From Arcticibacter eurypsychrophilus (lineage in GTDB: Bacteria; Bacteroidota; Bacteroidia; Sphingobacteriales; Sphingobacteriaceae), in assembly GCF_001730525.1 (NCBI RefSeq), contig NZ_MDFN01000014.1, positions 1-64,000 on the forward strand: DNA of 64,000 bases, read 5' to 3'. The position numbers were made by a program, and so were the translations under genes. The notes under the pieces were generated by a model that saw nothing but the letters and a program-made list of their open reading frames with translations, was not told where the DNA came from and searched no databases. Shown in pieces: positions 1 to 7,579 of the stretch. Positions within the stretch are counted from its first letter, which is position 1. The number at the start of each line of letters is the position of its first letter.

Positions 1-83
1 TAATCCCGGTTTTACCGGACAACAATAATTAATTTATTTCAGGTGACGCAAAAATAAGCGTATTTAGCGTTTTAAAACAATCT
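1..83. other. Intergenic start of window
   Basis: No gene is visible. Bases 6-18 form a small CCGG-TTTTA-CCGG hairpin. No T-run follows it, so it is at best a weak terminator of an upstream gene lying outside the window. Confidence 0.4.
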
Positions 84-896
84 ATGACTAAATATATCTT
101 ACCTGTTTGGCTTTTTTCTTGTCTTTTTTACTGTGGATGTTCCTCAAATCCGTATGCCAGCACCAACCGTTTATATAGGAAACAAGCTAAAGATTTGGTA
201 AAACAGCTTACCCAGGTGCCCCTCGTATCGAATTATGGAGGCAAAGTTCCTCCTTATAGTATTGGAACGGTCAACTTAAATTTAAGAAAACCGAATTACG
301 TCATCATTCATCATACGGCACAAAACTCATGCGAGCAAACTCTTAAAACATTTACATTACAACGGACACAGGTGAGCGCCCACTACGTGATTTGTAAAGA
401 CGGAACCGTTCATCACATGCTCAATGATTATTTTAGAGCATGGCATGCAGGAAATAGTAAATGGGGTTCAGAAACCGATATTAATTCGGCCTCTATTGGG
501 ATTGAGCTGGATAATAATGGCACGGAAGCATTTTCGGAAAGCCAGATCAGCAGTCTGATGCAGCTTCTGGCAGTGCTTAAAACAAATTATAAAATTCCAA
601 CGGCTAACTTTATTGGCCATTCGGATATCGCACCAGGAAGAAAAGTGGATCCCAATGCCTTTTTTCCATGGCAGGAGCTTTCGAAGAATGGCTATGGAAA
701 CTGGCCGGACTCGCTCCTCGATACCGTACCCACTGGGTTTAATGGAGTCGCTGCATTGCGCCTGATTGGTTATAATGTAAGTGATTCTTTAGCTGCAATC
801 CGGTCTTTTAAATTGCATTTCATACCAACGGATCAGTCCCCTGGGCTTACTATTGATGATAAAGCGGTGTTAAATAACCTGTTAAAGAAGTATTAG
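84..896 (+). CDS. N-acetylmuramoyl-L-alanine amidase, lipoprotein (Amidase_2 fold)
   Basis: Predicted zinc amidase that cleaves the amide bond between N-acetylmuramic acid and the stem peptide of peptidoglycan. The first 18 residues form a lipoprotein signal ending at Cys19 (YCGC-SS), so the enzyme is probably anchored in the periplasm or outer membrane. Amidase_2 hallmarks are visible: IIHHTAQ supplies the first zinc histidine, HYVICKDGTVH and SIGIELDNNG form the core, and FIGHSDIAPGRKVDPN supplies the second histidine and the aspartate ligand. About 70 residues follow the catalytic domain, close to a peptidoglycan-binding module in size, but I cannot name them. The ATG at 84 is the only start that keeps the signal peptide. 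It stands alone, 125 bp ahead of the peroxiredoxin. AmpD-like recycling is less likely because the protein is exported. Confidence 0.88.
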   Translation: MTKYILPVWLFSCLFYCGCSSNPYASTNRLYRKQAKDLVKQLTQVPLVSNYGGKVPPYSIGTVNLNLRKPNYVIIHHTAQNSCEQTLKTFTLQRTQVSAHYVICKDGTVHHMLNDYFRAWHAGNSKWGSETDINSASIGIELDNNGTEAFSESQISSLMQLLAVLKTNYKIPTANFIGHSDIAPGRKVDPNAFFPWQELSKNGYGNWPDSLLDTVPTGFNGVAALRLIGYNVSDSLAAIRSFKLHFIPTDQSPGLTIDDKAVLNNLLKKY

Positions 897-960
897 TAAT
901 AGTACTATAGATTTTGTTTATAACCTATTGATAATACGTATAGCATATTAATCTAAAATT

Positions 961-992
961 GTTGCTTTGGCAACAAAAGCGAGGTATCTTTG
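961..992 (+). promoter_or_regulatory. Peroxiredoxin promoter with an inverted repeat at the -33 region
   Basis: TATCTTTG at 985-992 matches the Bacteroidota -7 consensus TAnnTTTG exactly. A TTG at 962-964 lies 20 bp upstream as a -33 element. The -33 region is embedded in a perfect 7-bp inverted repeat (TTGTTGC at 959-965, GCAACAA at 970-976), which could be an operator for a redox regulator. That role is inference. Confidence 0.6.
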
Positions 993-1021
993 AAATATAA
1001 TTAAAAACTAAGACAATTGAT

Positions 1022-1567
1022 ATGATAACAATAGGTCAAAAATTTCCATCATTCGAAAAAAAAGCAGTAGTTAGTATAGAAAAAGGTAAGGAATTTGATA
1101 CCATTACATCGGAATATCTCACAAACGATGATAACGTATGGTCCGTTATATTCTGGTGGCCAAAGGATTTTACATTTGTATGCCCAACAGAAATAGCTGA
1201 ATTTAATAAATCATATAGCGAATTCCGTGACAGAGATGCTCGTTTAATAGGAGCTTCTACAGATTCAGAATTTGTACACCTTGCCTGGAGAAACAATCAT
1301 GATGATCTTCGTGACTTGAAATTCCCGATGCTTGCTGATACATCAAAATCTCTTGCAGAAGAATTAGGCATTTTAGAGCCAACTGAAAAAGTTGCATACC
1401 GTGCTACATTTATTATTGATCCTCAAGGAGTTGTTCGTTGGGTATGTGTAAATGATTTAAATGTGGGTAGAAACGTGAAAGAAGTTTTACGTGTTCTTGA
1501 TGGTTTGCAAACAGATGAACTTTGTCCTTGTAACTGGGAAAAAGGTCAGGAAACAATTGGTGCTTAA
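1022..1567 (+). CDS. Peroxiredoxin (AhpC/TSA family, 2-Cys)
   Basis: Thiol peroxidase that reduces hydrogen peroxide and alkyl hydroperoxides. The peroxidatic cysteine is Cys54 in FTFVCPTE, with the Pro and Thr positions of the active site present. The C-terminal LCPCNWEKG (Cys168, Cys170) supplies a resolving cysteine. Length (181 aa) fits AhpC. No AhpF reductase is nearby. Instead an AhpD-like CxxC protein follows 101 bp downstream, so AhpD probably recycles it, as in the AhpC-AhpD pair of mycobacteria. A terminator-like hairpin sits between the two genes, which would keep the peroxiredoxin more abundant than its partner. The promoter at 961-992 carries an inverted repeat that could bind an OxyR/PerR-type regulator. 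Confidence 0.92.
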   Translation: MITIGQKFPSFEKKAVVSIEKGKEFDTITSEYLTNDDNVWSVIFWWPKDFTFVCPTEIAEFNKSYSEFRDRDARLIGASTDSEFVHLAWRNNHDDLRDLKFPMLADTSKSLAEELGILEPTEKVAYRATFIIDPQGVVRWVCVNDLNVGRNVKEVLRVLDGLQTDELCPCNWEKGQETIGA

Positions 1568-1623
1568 TTCGTTTTTAGCGTGACAGTATCTACTAATATA
1601 GATCCCTTATTAAAATAATACAG

Positions 1624-1648
1624 ATCCCCGCTTTACGGGGATTTTTTA
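1624..1648 (+). terminator. Rho-independent terminator or attenuator after the peroxiredoxin
   Basis: A perfect 7-bp stem, ATCCCCG (1624-1630) with CGGGGAT (1636-1642), and a 5-base loop are followed by a T-run. It ends only 20 bp before the AhpD-like gene, so partial readthrough would set the ratio of the two proteins. Confidence 0.8.
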
Positions 1649-1668
1649 TAAAACATAAAATTAATAAA

Positions 1669-2253
1669 ATGAGTGAAACTACTGAAGTAATAGATGAATT
1701 GTTAAAAACAATTCAATTAGATACAACCTACCGTACACCTGCTTTAGATTTGCTTGAAAAGGCTGATTCAAGATATCTTCGTGACTTAAAAGTGAACTTT
1801 ACCAGTACACTTGAATCTGAATATTTGTCTGCGAAAGAAATTGGCCTGATCGGGATCTCTATTTCCGTAAACAACAACAATAAACCTTTAACGGATTTCT
1901 ACACTGCTTTTGCTGAGAAAAACGAAGCCACTGAAGCAGAAATTGCTGAAGCGGTATCTTGCGCTTCTTTGCTAGCATCCAATAATGTTTTTTATCGGTT
2001 CAGACACTTTACACAGAAAGAAAAGTATACGCAAATCCCTGCACGAATCAGAATGCAGATTATGATGAAGCCAATCACGGGTAAGGAATTCTTTGAGTTA
2101 ATGAGTCTTGCTGTTTCTGCTGTAAACGGATGCGAGATGTGTGTTAATTCGCACGAGGATTCCCTAATGAAGCTAGGGGCTAAGGAGGAAAGGGTTTTTG
2201 ATGCGGTTCGTATTGCATCGCTGATTACTGCAACAGGTAAAATTATTTACTAA
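1669..2253 (+). CDS. AhpD-like carboxymuconolactone decarboxylase family protein
   Basis: Alkylhydroperoxidase D-type protein. The signature is CEMCVNSHED, with Cys155, Cys158 and His162 matching the CxxC...H redox centre and proton relay of AhpD. In the AhpD family this disulfide passes electrons from a lipoyl protein to AhpC. The 194-aa length equals two all-helical CMD repeats, with the redox motif in the second. It follows the peroxiredoxin on the same strand after a hairpin terminator, which supports an AhpC-AhpD couple. A true carboxymuconolactone decarboxylase is unlikely because of the CxxC and the neighbour. A convergent bidirectional terminator lies downstream at 2439-2475. Confidence 0.88.
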   Translation: MSETTEVIDELLKTIQLDTTYRTPALDLLEKADSRYLRDLKVNFTSTLESEYLSAKEIGLIGISISVNNNNKPLTDFYTAFAEKNEATEAEIAEAVSCASLLASNNVFYRFRHFTQKEKYTQIPARIRMQIMMKPITGKEFFELMSLAVSAVNGCEMCVNSHEDSLMKLGAKEERVFDAVRIASLITATGKIIY

Positions 2254-2438
2254 ACCTTGCCGATTTTTTGTAATAAAATTATTACTAGTTGTTGCAACAT
2301 TCTATATATAAAAATAAAATACTTAATTTTACTATAAGGTTAACCGCTTTCGAATTGATTTTACCCCTTTAGAGACAGCACGAAGGATGAATCGTCTGTC
2401 TTAGATTCGGAGGATAAAGGTTTTTAATTGTAATCAGT

Positions 2439-2475
2439 AAAGACCGTCTTGTGGGTAACCATAAGACGGTCTTTT
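2439..2475. terminator. Bidirectional terminator between convergent AhpD-like and MFS genes
   Basis: A perfect 12-bp inverted repeat, AAAGACCGTCTT (2439-2450) with AAGACGGTCTTT (2463-2474), flanks a 12-base loop. The A and T ends let it work in both directions. It stops transcription from 1669-2253 on the plus strand and from the efflux operon on the minus strand. Confidence 0.88.
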
Positions 2476-2477
2476 TG

Positions 2478-4025
2478 TTAATGCGCGTCTACCGGCATCG
2501 TTACATTTTTATTAAATTTTTGTAAAAACAATAATGGAATGGAACAGAGCAATACAAATCCGACTACCCAATACGTATCTGTATAAGTAAGAAGTAACGA
2601 CTGTTTAATTACATTCCCGTTCATGGCTTTAAGTGCCACGTTTTGTGCATCCAGATTGGAATAGCCCTTCGACATAAAATTATGTACCATTTGATTGAAC
2701 CGTTCTGTAAAAGCTGGATTGTAATTGCTGATATTCTCAATCAGCACATTCCGGTGAAAGCTTTGTCTGATATGGATAAAAGTTGTCAGTGCCGCAATTC
2801 CAAAGGAACCTCCAAGCTGACGCATCATATTATTTAACCCGGTACCTTGTCCTAGTTCTGGCCCTTTAAGATCCTGTATGGCCAGTGTAGTTAGCGGTAC
2901 GAACAGCAGTGACATCCCCAACCCTCGTATTGCCAGAGGCCAGAAGAAATCGGATGTCCCTGATGCGAGCGTTGATTTACTCAGCATATGCGAAAATAAA
3001 AAGAAAAGTAACATGCCACCTGCAGCCATAAACTGGGCCGGTACTTTATTCTTTAACATAATCCCAACAAATGGCATCATGACAATGGTAAATAATCCCC
3101 CAGGAAAAAGTATTTCCCCTGTTTGCTGTGCCGAAAAGCCCAGCAACTGCTGACAGAATATGGGAAATATAAACACCGATCCATATAACCCGAAGCCTAA
3201 AATAAAGGAGGTAATCATCCCTACACTAAAACTTCGGTGCCGCATGATCTTAAAGTTCACAATAGGGTGGTCTGTGCTTTGCTCTCTCCAGATAAATAAC
3301 AGGAGTCCTACAACAGCCGAAACCGACAATATTGTAATGTAACCGGTTGCAAACCAATCTTCACTTTCGCCTTTTTCAAGTACAGTTTGTAAACTGCCCA
3401 CGGCAACCGCCAGTAGACCAATTCCCCACCAGTCGATCGGTTTGTCCTTCCCATCTTTAGGCGTGATCCGTACAAATGTGTACGTACAATAGGCCGCTAT
3501 AATTCCTACAGGTATGTTTACGTAAAAGATCCAGGGCCATGAAAAATGATCTGTGATATACCCTCCGATAGTTGGTCCTACTGTAGGGCCTACCACGGCT
3601 CCCAATCCAAACAAGGCTGTTGCAATACCAACCTCCTCCCTGGGCCAGGTTTCAAGTAATATAGCCTGTGCCGTTGAGATCAGTCCCCCTCCGGCAAGTC
3701 CCTGTAGAATTCTGAAGGCTATTAGTTCATCTAAAGTTTTTGCATTACCACAAAGAAAAGAAGCAATTGTAAAGAGGATAATGGAGGTTAAAAAGTAGTT
3801 TTTCCGTCCGAAACGACTACCCAGCCAACCTGACATAGGCAATATAATTACGTTCGCTACCCCATATCCTGTTGTAACCCAGGCAACATCTTCCAGTGTC
3901 GCACCCAGGTTTCCCTGAATCTGGGGCATGGATACGTTTACAATAGTGGTATCGATTAATTCCAACAGTGAAGCGGTAATGACTGTAATAGTAATTACCC
4001 ACTTCTTTAATCCTACTTCTGCCAT
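2478..4025 (-). CDS. DHA2-family MFS multidrug efflux transporter (EmrB/QacA type)
   Basis: Inner-membrane drug/proton antiporter of the 14-helix DHA2 family. Its 515 aa match EmrB. The N-terminal helix carries the conserved acidic position (LIDTTIVNV), motif A appears as GSRFGRKNYF, and antiporter motif C as GAVVGPTVGPTIGG. It is the last gene of a minus-strand operon TetR-TolC-HlyD-MFS and starts within the stop codon of HlyD (TAATG overlap), so it is translationally coupled. EmrB-type pumps need an HlyD-family adaptor to reach the outer membrane channel. Here the adaptor gene carries an amber stop, so this pump may be impaired unless the stop is suppressed or another adaptor substitutes. 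Confidence 0.92.
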   Translation of the reverse strand: MAEVGLKKWVITITVITASLLELIDTTIVNVSMPQIQGNLGATLEDVAWVTTGYGVANVIILPMSGWLGSRFGRKNYFLTSIILFTIASFLCGNAKTLDELIAFRILQGLAGGGLISTAQAILLETWPREEVGIATALFGLGAVVGPTVGPTIGGYITDHFSWPWIFYVNIPVGIIAAYCTYTFVRITPKDGKDKPIDWWGIGLLAVAVGSLQTVLEKGESEDWFATGYITILSVSAVVGLLLFIWREQSTDHPIVNFKIMRHRSFSVGMITSFILGFGLYGSVFIFPIFCQQLLGFSAQQTGEILFPGGLFTIVMMPFVGIMLKNKVPAQFMAAGGMLLFFLFSHMLSKSTLASGTSDFFWPLAIRGLGMSLLFVPLTTLAIQDLKGPELGQGTGLNNMMRQLGGSFGIAALTTFIHIRQSFHRNVLIENISNYNPAFTERFNQMVHNFMSKGYSNLDAQNVALKAMNGNVIKQSLLLTYTDTYWVVGFVLLCSIPLLFLQKFNKNVTMPVDAH

Positions 4026-5068
4026 TATTTATCGTCTGTGTGTACAGAAACTTTTACACTCATTCCAGGGCGCAATCTCTTCATGAATTGCTCCTCTGTT
4101 TGAATTTTAATTTTAACAGGGATCCGCTGAACAACCTTGACAAAGTTTCCGGTCGCATTATCAGGAGGAAGTAAGGAGAATTTAGCTCCGGTAGCTGGAG
4201 CAAAATTGTAAACCTGTCCTTTTATGATATGATCAGGGAATGCATCCACTTCCACTTCCACATTGGATCCACTTTTAAGATCTTCCATTTGTGTCTCCTT
4301 AAAATTCGCTGTGATATAAATGCTATTATCATTCACGACAGAAAATAAGGTTTGTCCGGCTTGTATAAGTTGTCCGGGTTGGATGCTCTTCTTGGAGATA
4401 ATTCCTGATGCAGGAGCTTTAATTGTGGTATAGGATAACTGCAAATTAGCAAAGTCTACATCTGCCTGTTTCTGATCCACACCAGTATTTGTTACCTGTA
4501 ACTGAGAGCGTGTTGTTCCAACTTGTCCTTGTGCGGCACGATATTGATCTTGTGCAGCCTGGTAGGCGGCTTCTGCGGCTTCTTTTTCTGCTTTTGCTGA
4601 GTCAAATTGTTGTTGGGTTACTGCACCTTCTTTGACCAGGTTGGCATAACGGGTGTAATTTTGACTGGCCCTCTATAGACGTACTTTCGCTGAAACGGCA
4701 TTGGATCGTGCTGTAGCCGAACTAGCTGAAGTCGTATTAATTTGCGATTCTGGTACATCTATACCAGCACGTGCGCCTTTTTGTGCAGCAAGTGCTTGCT
4801 CCAGCTTAATTTGATAATCCCGCTGGTCTAGTTTAACCAATACCTGTCCTTTTTCCACATGTTGATTATCCTCAAAAAGAATTGTGTCTACATAGCCGCC
4901 TACGCGGGATACAACCGGACTGATATCTCCATCCACCTGCGCATCATCTGTATCCACATGGTTTTGCAGATATAGATATTCTCTGATACCAACTATTGCT
5001 CCAATGAGTATAACAACTGCAAGAATAATGGGTACTATTTTAATTGATTTTTTACTGTTCTCTTTCAT
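4025..5068 (-). pseudogene. HlyD/EmrA-type membrane fusion protein interrupted by an in-frame amber codon
   Basis: Periplasmic adaptor of a tripartite efflux pump. The N-terminal part (131 aa, from the ATG at 5068) has one membrane helix (IVPIILAVVILIGAIVGI), then the first half of a biotinyl-lipoyl-like domain and the start of the coiled coil. A TAG at 4673-4675 stops it after ...AKVRL. The same frame then stays open from 4672 to the stop at 4025, reading RASQNYTRYANLVKEGAVT and onward through the second hairpin arm, the lipoyl half (YTTIKAPASGIISKKS) and the beta-barrel. Together the frame encodes about 346 residues, a normal EmrA length. Homologues often have Trp where the stop lies, so TGG to TAG is the simplest change (inference). 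It starts 18 bp after tolC and overlaps the MFS gene by one base. Sequencing error, suppression or restart at Met 4480 cannot be excluded. Confidence 0.88.
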
Positions 5069-5086
5069 TACCGTGATATCGATGTA

Positions 5087-6451
5087 TTATTTTATTAATC
5101 CAGTTGATTTTTGTAAAGTATACCAAGCCAGGCCTTCATCTGCTTTTGCCAGTTCCAGGTTAATCTGTGATTGGAAAAGCTGTGTTTGAGCATCTATTCG
5201 GTCGGTTACAGATGCGATATTATTTCGGTATTTAGATTCCAGAATCCGGTCATTTTCCGAAGCCTGTTCAATAGAATTCTGCAAAATACTAATCCGGGAT
5301 AATGAGCGTGTCAAATTTTGATAATCCCTATTCACCTCTGTTTTAACTAGATCTATAGTAATGTTCCTGGTATTTTCTACTTCTACTTTCTGAATTCTGG
5401 CTTCCGAAATCTTATTCTTATTCGTCCAGAGGCGGTCTATATTCCAGGCAACCGTTGCTCCAATACTTACAGGAGCTAGAAAGGTATTGGCGGGAGGAAT
5501 AAATTTGCCGCTTGGATTGATGTAGTATAGATTAGCTGCGGCACTCAGTGTAGGACTCAAATCAGCCTTAATGGTCTTGATATTCGTTTCCGCCAGTGTA
5601 TTCCGTAGCTCATATTCTTTTATTTCCTCCCTGGAAGCGATTGCCGTATCAATCAGACTAGTTAAGATCAAGTCACTGGAAGAAGGGGTTTTAAACTCAC
5701 TCACTTCCAATTCAGTGTTTTCGGGAAGACCTAAGAGGATATCCAGATTATAATTTACAATCTTTTTGTTCGTTTCCAAATCAACACCGGTAAGCTCAAT
5801 CGTGTTGTGCTGTAACTGGAAGCGTAAAACGTCATTTTTAGTCACTAGCCCCTGACTGAAAAACTGTTGTGCCTGCTTCAGTTGTTGGTCAATCGATTTC
5901 AGGTTCTGCACCACAACCTGTTCACTTTGTTGAACCTTGTACAGGTTATAATAAGAATTAATCACTGCGTAAACCACATTGTCTTCCTCTTGGGTAGCAC
6001 CTAGTTTCGCGATCTCCGTTAAAAGATTAGTGGACTGTTTTGCATACCGCAATTTGTTACCGGCAAAAATAAGTTCCTGTACAGAGACGGTGCCAATAAA
6101 AGCATCCGCTTTGGAAGGCAAATCAAAAGCATTACTATCCGCAGTTCCTGGAAGCGCAAATCGACTGCTTAAAAAGTTTGCGTGACTATAGGTATAACTT
6201 GCAGATGCCTTAGGAAGAGCCTCATCCAGCGTTTGATTGTAGCGTGAAACCGCTTCATCAATCCTGGATTGTGACAGCTTCAGTTGTTTACTGTTTTGTT
6301 TTCCTAGTTCAATTGCTTCTGTAATCGTTATTGCCCTCTTGGTTTGAGCAAAGGATACCTCACTTAAACTGAGAAGTAACAATGCGGTAATAGTAACTCT
6401 TGCATATCCGAGTAGCTTGTTTTGCATAAGGTGATAGATATAGTGATTCAT
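5087..6451 (-). CDS. TolC-family outer membrane efflux protein
   Basis: Outer membrane channel that lets drugs taken up by the inner membrane pump leave the cell. The signal peptide (hydrophobic ITALLLLSLSEVSFAQ) is followed by two repeats of the OEP helical fold, for example ITITEAIELGKQNSKQLKLS near the start and AETNIKTIKADLSPTLSA in the second half. Length (454 aa) fits TolC/OprM proteins of Bacteroidota. The open frame starts at 6451, 2 bp after the tetR stop. A second ATG at 6427 gives a more typical signal peptide and is an equal candidate. It sits between the TetR repressor and the HlyD adaptor gene in one operon. Confidence 0.9.
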   Translation of the reverse strand: MNHYIYHLMQNKLLGYARVTITALLLLSLSEVSFAQTKRAITITEAIELGKQNSKQLKLSQSRIDEAVSRYNQTLDEALPKASASYTYSHANFLSSRFALPGTADSNAFDLPSKADAFIGTVSVQELIFAGNKLRYAKQSTNLLTEIAKLGATQEEDNVVYAVINSYYNLYKVQQSEQVVVQNLKSIDQQLKQAQQFFSQGLVTKNDVLRFQLQHNTIELTGVDLETNKKIVNYNLDILLGLPENTELEVSEFKTPSSSDLILTSLIDTAIASREEIKEYELRNTLAETNIKTIKADLSPTLSAAANLYYINPSGKFIPPANTFLAPVSIGATVAWNIDRLWTNKNKISEARIQKVEVENTRNITIDLVKTEVNRDYQNLTRSLSRISILQNSIEQASENDRILESKYRNNIASVTDRIDAQTQLFQSQINLELAKADEGLAWYTLQKSTGLIK

Positions 6452-6453
6452 GA

Positions 6454-7071
6454 TTATACTTTCAGATGGGCTTCTAATAATGCAGCTAAGTGTTTTTTTA
6501 TTCGGGGTTTAATATCGTTTATAACGACTTCAGGATTGTGCATATCTACATCAAGTAAGGCTGATGTAATATTCTTTAAATGGACCACATAATACATAGA
6601 GCCGAAAATAGTGGCTATGGTCATTTCTGGATCTACTTTCCTGAACACGCCTTCTTTAATCCCTTCTTCTATTATTGATTTGCCAATGTTTATATTCTTC
6701 AAAAGATGGTCAACGATGATGTTTGTCATATCTGACCGTTGCTGTATGGATAACTCATAAGTCATCAGGCGATGAAAACAATTATGCTTCACAATCCGAT
6801 CTGCATATATATCTACATACCGGGTAATTTTTTCCCATGATGAAAATGGACAACTGATAATCTGTAAAAGAGACTCATGAAAACCAGAAAACTTTCGTAC
6901 GAAAACTGCTTTATATAAACCTTCTTTCGAACCGAAATAATAGTTGAGCATAGCCATATTTACACCCGCGTCTTTAGCTATGGCTCTGGTAGATGCTCCA
7001 TCGTATCCGTTCTCCGAAAACAGTCTTTCGGCATGATTTAAAATGATCTCTTTTTTATCTTCTTTTATCAT
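6454..7071 (-). CDS. TetR/AcrR-family transcriptional regulator
   Basis: Likely drug-responsive repressor of its own efflux operon. The N-terminal 60 residues hold a TetR helix-turn-helix: ILNHAERLFSENGYDGAS, then TRAIAKDAGVNMAMLNYYFG and SKEGLYKAVF. The rest is a helical ligand domain with no recognisable specificity. It is the first gene of the tetR-tolC-hlyD-MFS operon, and its start codon lies inside a 48-bp perfect palindrome (7066-7113). The centre of that palindrome (AATCAATCGATTGATT) looks like a TetR operator, so autoregulation is expected (inference). Length 205 aa is usual. Confidence 0.9.
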   Translation of the reverse strand: MIKEDKKEIILNHAERLFSENGYDGASTRAIAKDAGVNMAMLNYYFGSKEGLYKAVFVRKFSGFHESLLQIISCPFSSWEKITRYVDIYADRIVKHNCFHRLMTYELSIQQRSDMTNIIVDHLLKNINIGKSIIEEGIKEGVFRKVDPEMTIATIFGSMYYVVHLKNITSALLDVDMHNPEVVINDIKPRIKKHLAALLEAHLKV

Positions 7072-7113
7072 TGTTACAATTAATCAATCGATTGATTAAT
7101 TGTAACAATGATA
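7066..7113. promoter_or_regulatory. 48-bp perfect palindrome, candidate TetR operator
   Basis: Bases 7066-7089 are the exact reverse complement of 7090-7113, centred on C|G at 7089/7090, with no spacer. The inner core is AATCAATCGATTGATT. The left arm includes the tetR ATG (7069-7071). A TetR dimer normally needs only 15-20 bp, so the outer arms are unexplained. In a transcript starting upstream the start codon would be locked in a stem of more than 20 bp. Confidence 0.85.
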
Positions 7114-7236
7114 TACCCATTTTAATATTTATGACTAAAGGATGATTTTTAAGCAATTGTTTCAACCGCGAATGAGATTGTGTATCAATCTGATAAATTG
7201 TACGCATTAGGATTAAAAAAAAACCTAAATATTTTC

Positions 7237-7244
7237 TATTTTTG
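7237..7244 (+). promoter_or_regulatory. -7 promoter element of the 59-aa membrane protein
   Basis: TATTTTTG matches TAnnTTTG exactly and ends 14 bp before the ATG at 7258. No convincing -33 TTG is seen. Confidence 0.45.
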
Positions 7245-7257
7245 ATAAAAGCATTAT

Positions 7258-7437
7258 ATGGAAAATTCAAAGCAAGAAAATACAAACGGATATTATTTTA
7301 TTATCGCAATGGTTTTTGGCGTATTAACGGGATGGGTGACAACTTCTTCACTCCTTTATGCCTTTTTTGGGGCTATTGTAGGTTTATTATTTGCAGGTCT
7401 GTTTACGAGCGCTTTTGTAAAAGGAAGACATAATTAA
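7258..7437 (+). CDS. Small two-helix membrane protein (59 aa), unknown function
   Basis: A short gene starting MENSKQENTNGYYFIIAMVF and ending KGRHN. It has a polar N-terminus, then two hydrophobic stretches of about 18-20 residues separated by a short turn (GWVTTSS), and a basic C-terminus, as expected for a helical hairpin in the inner membrane. A TATTTTTG -7 element just upstream and sensible base use support it as a real gene. It is divergent from the tetR operon, with the 48-bp palindrome between them, so the TetR protein might control it too (inference). No family is recognised. Confidence 0.7.
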   Translation: MENSKQENTNGYYFIIAMVFGVLTGWVTTSSLLYAFFGAIVGLLFAGLFTSAFVKGRHN

Positions 7438-7579
7438 AAAATAAAGCGTCACGAAAAATATCGCAACGCTCTAACCTAAACCTTATCACAATTAAGCCAA
7501 CAATCACATTGACCTATTACGCAATCAATAACGTTTAATCATTTAAATTGTTATTTAAAAAAGGGAAATAGTCTTTTAA

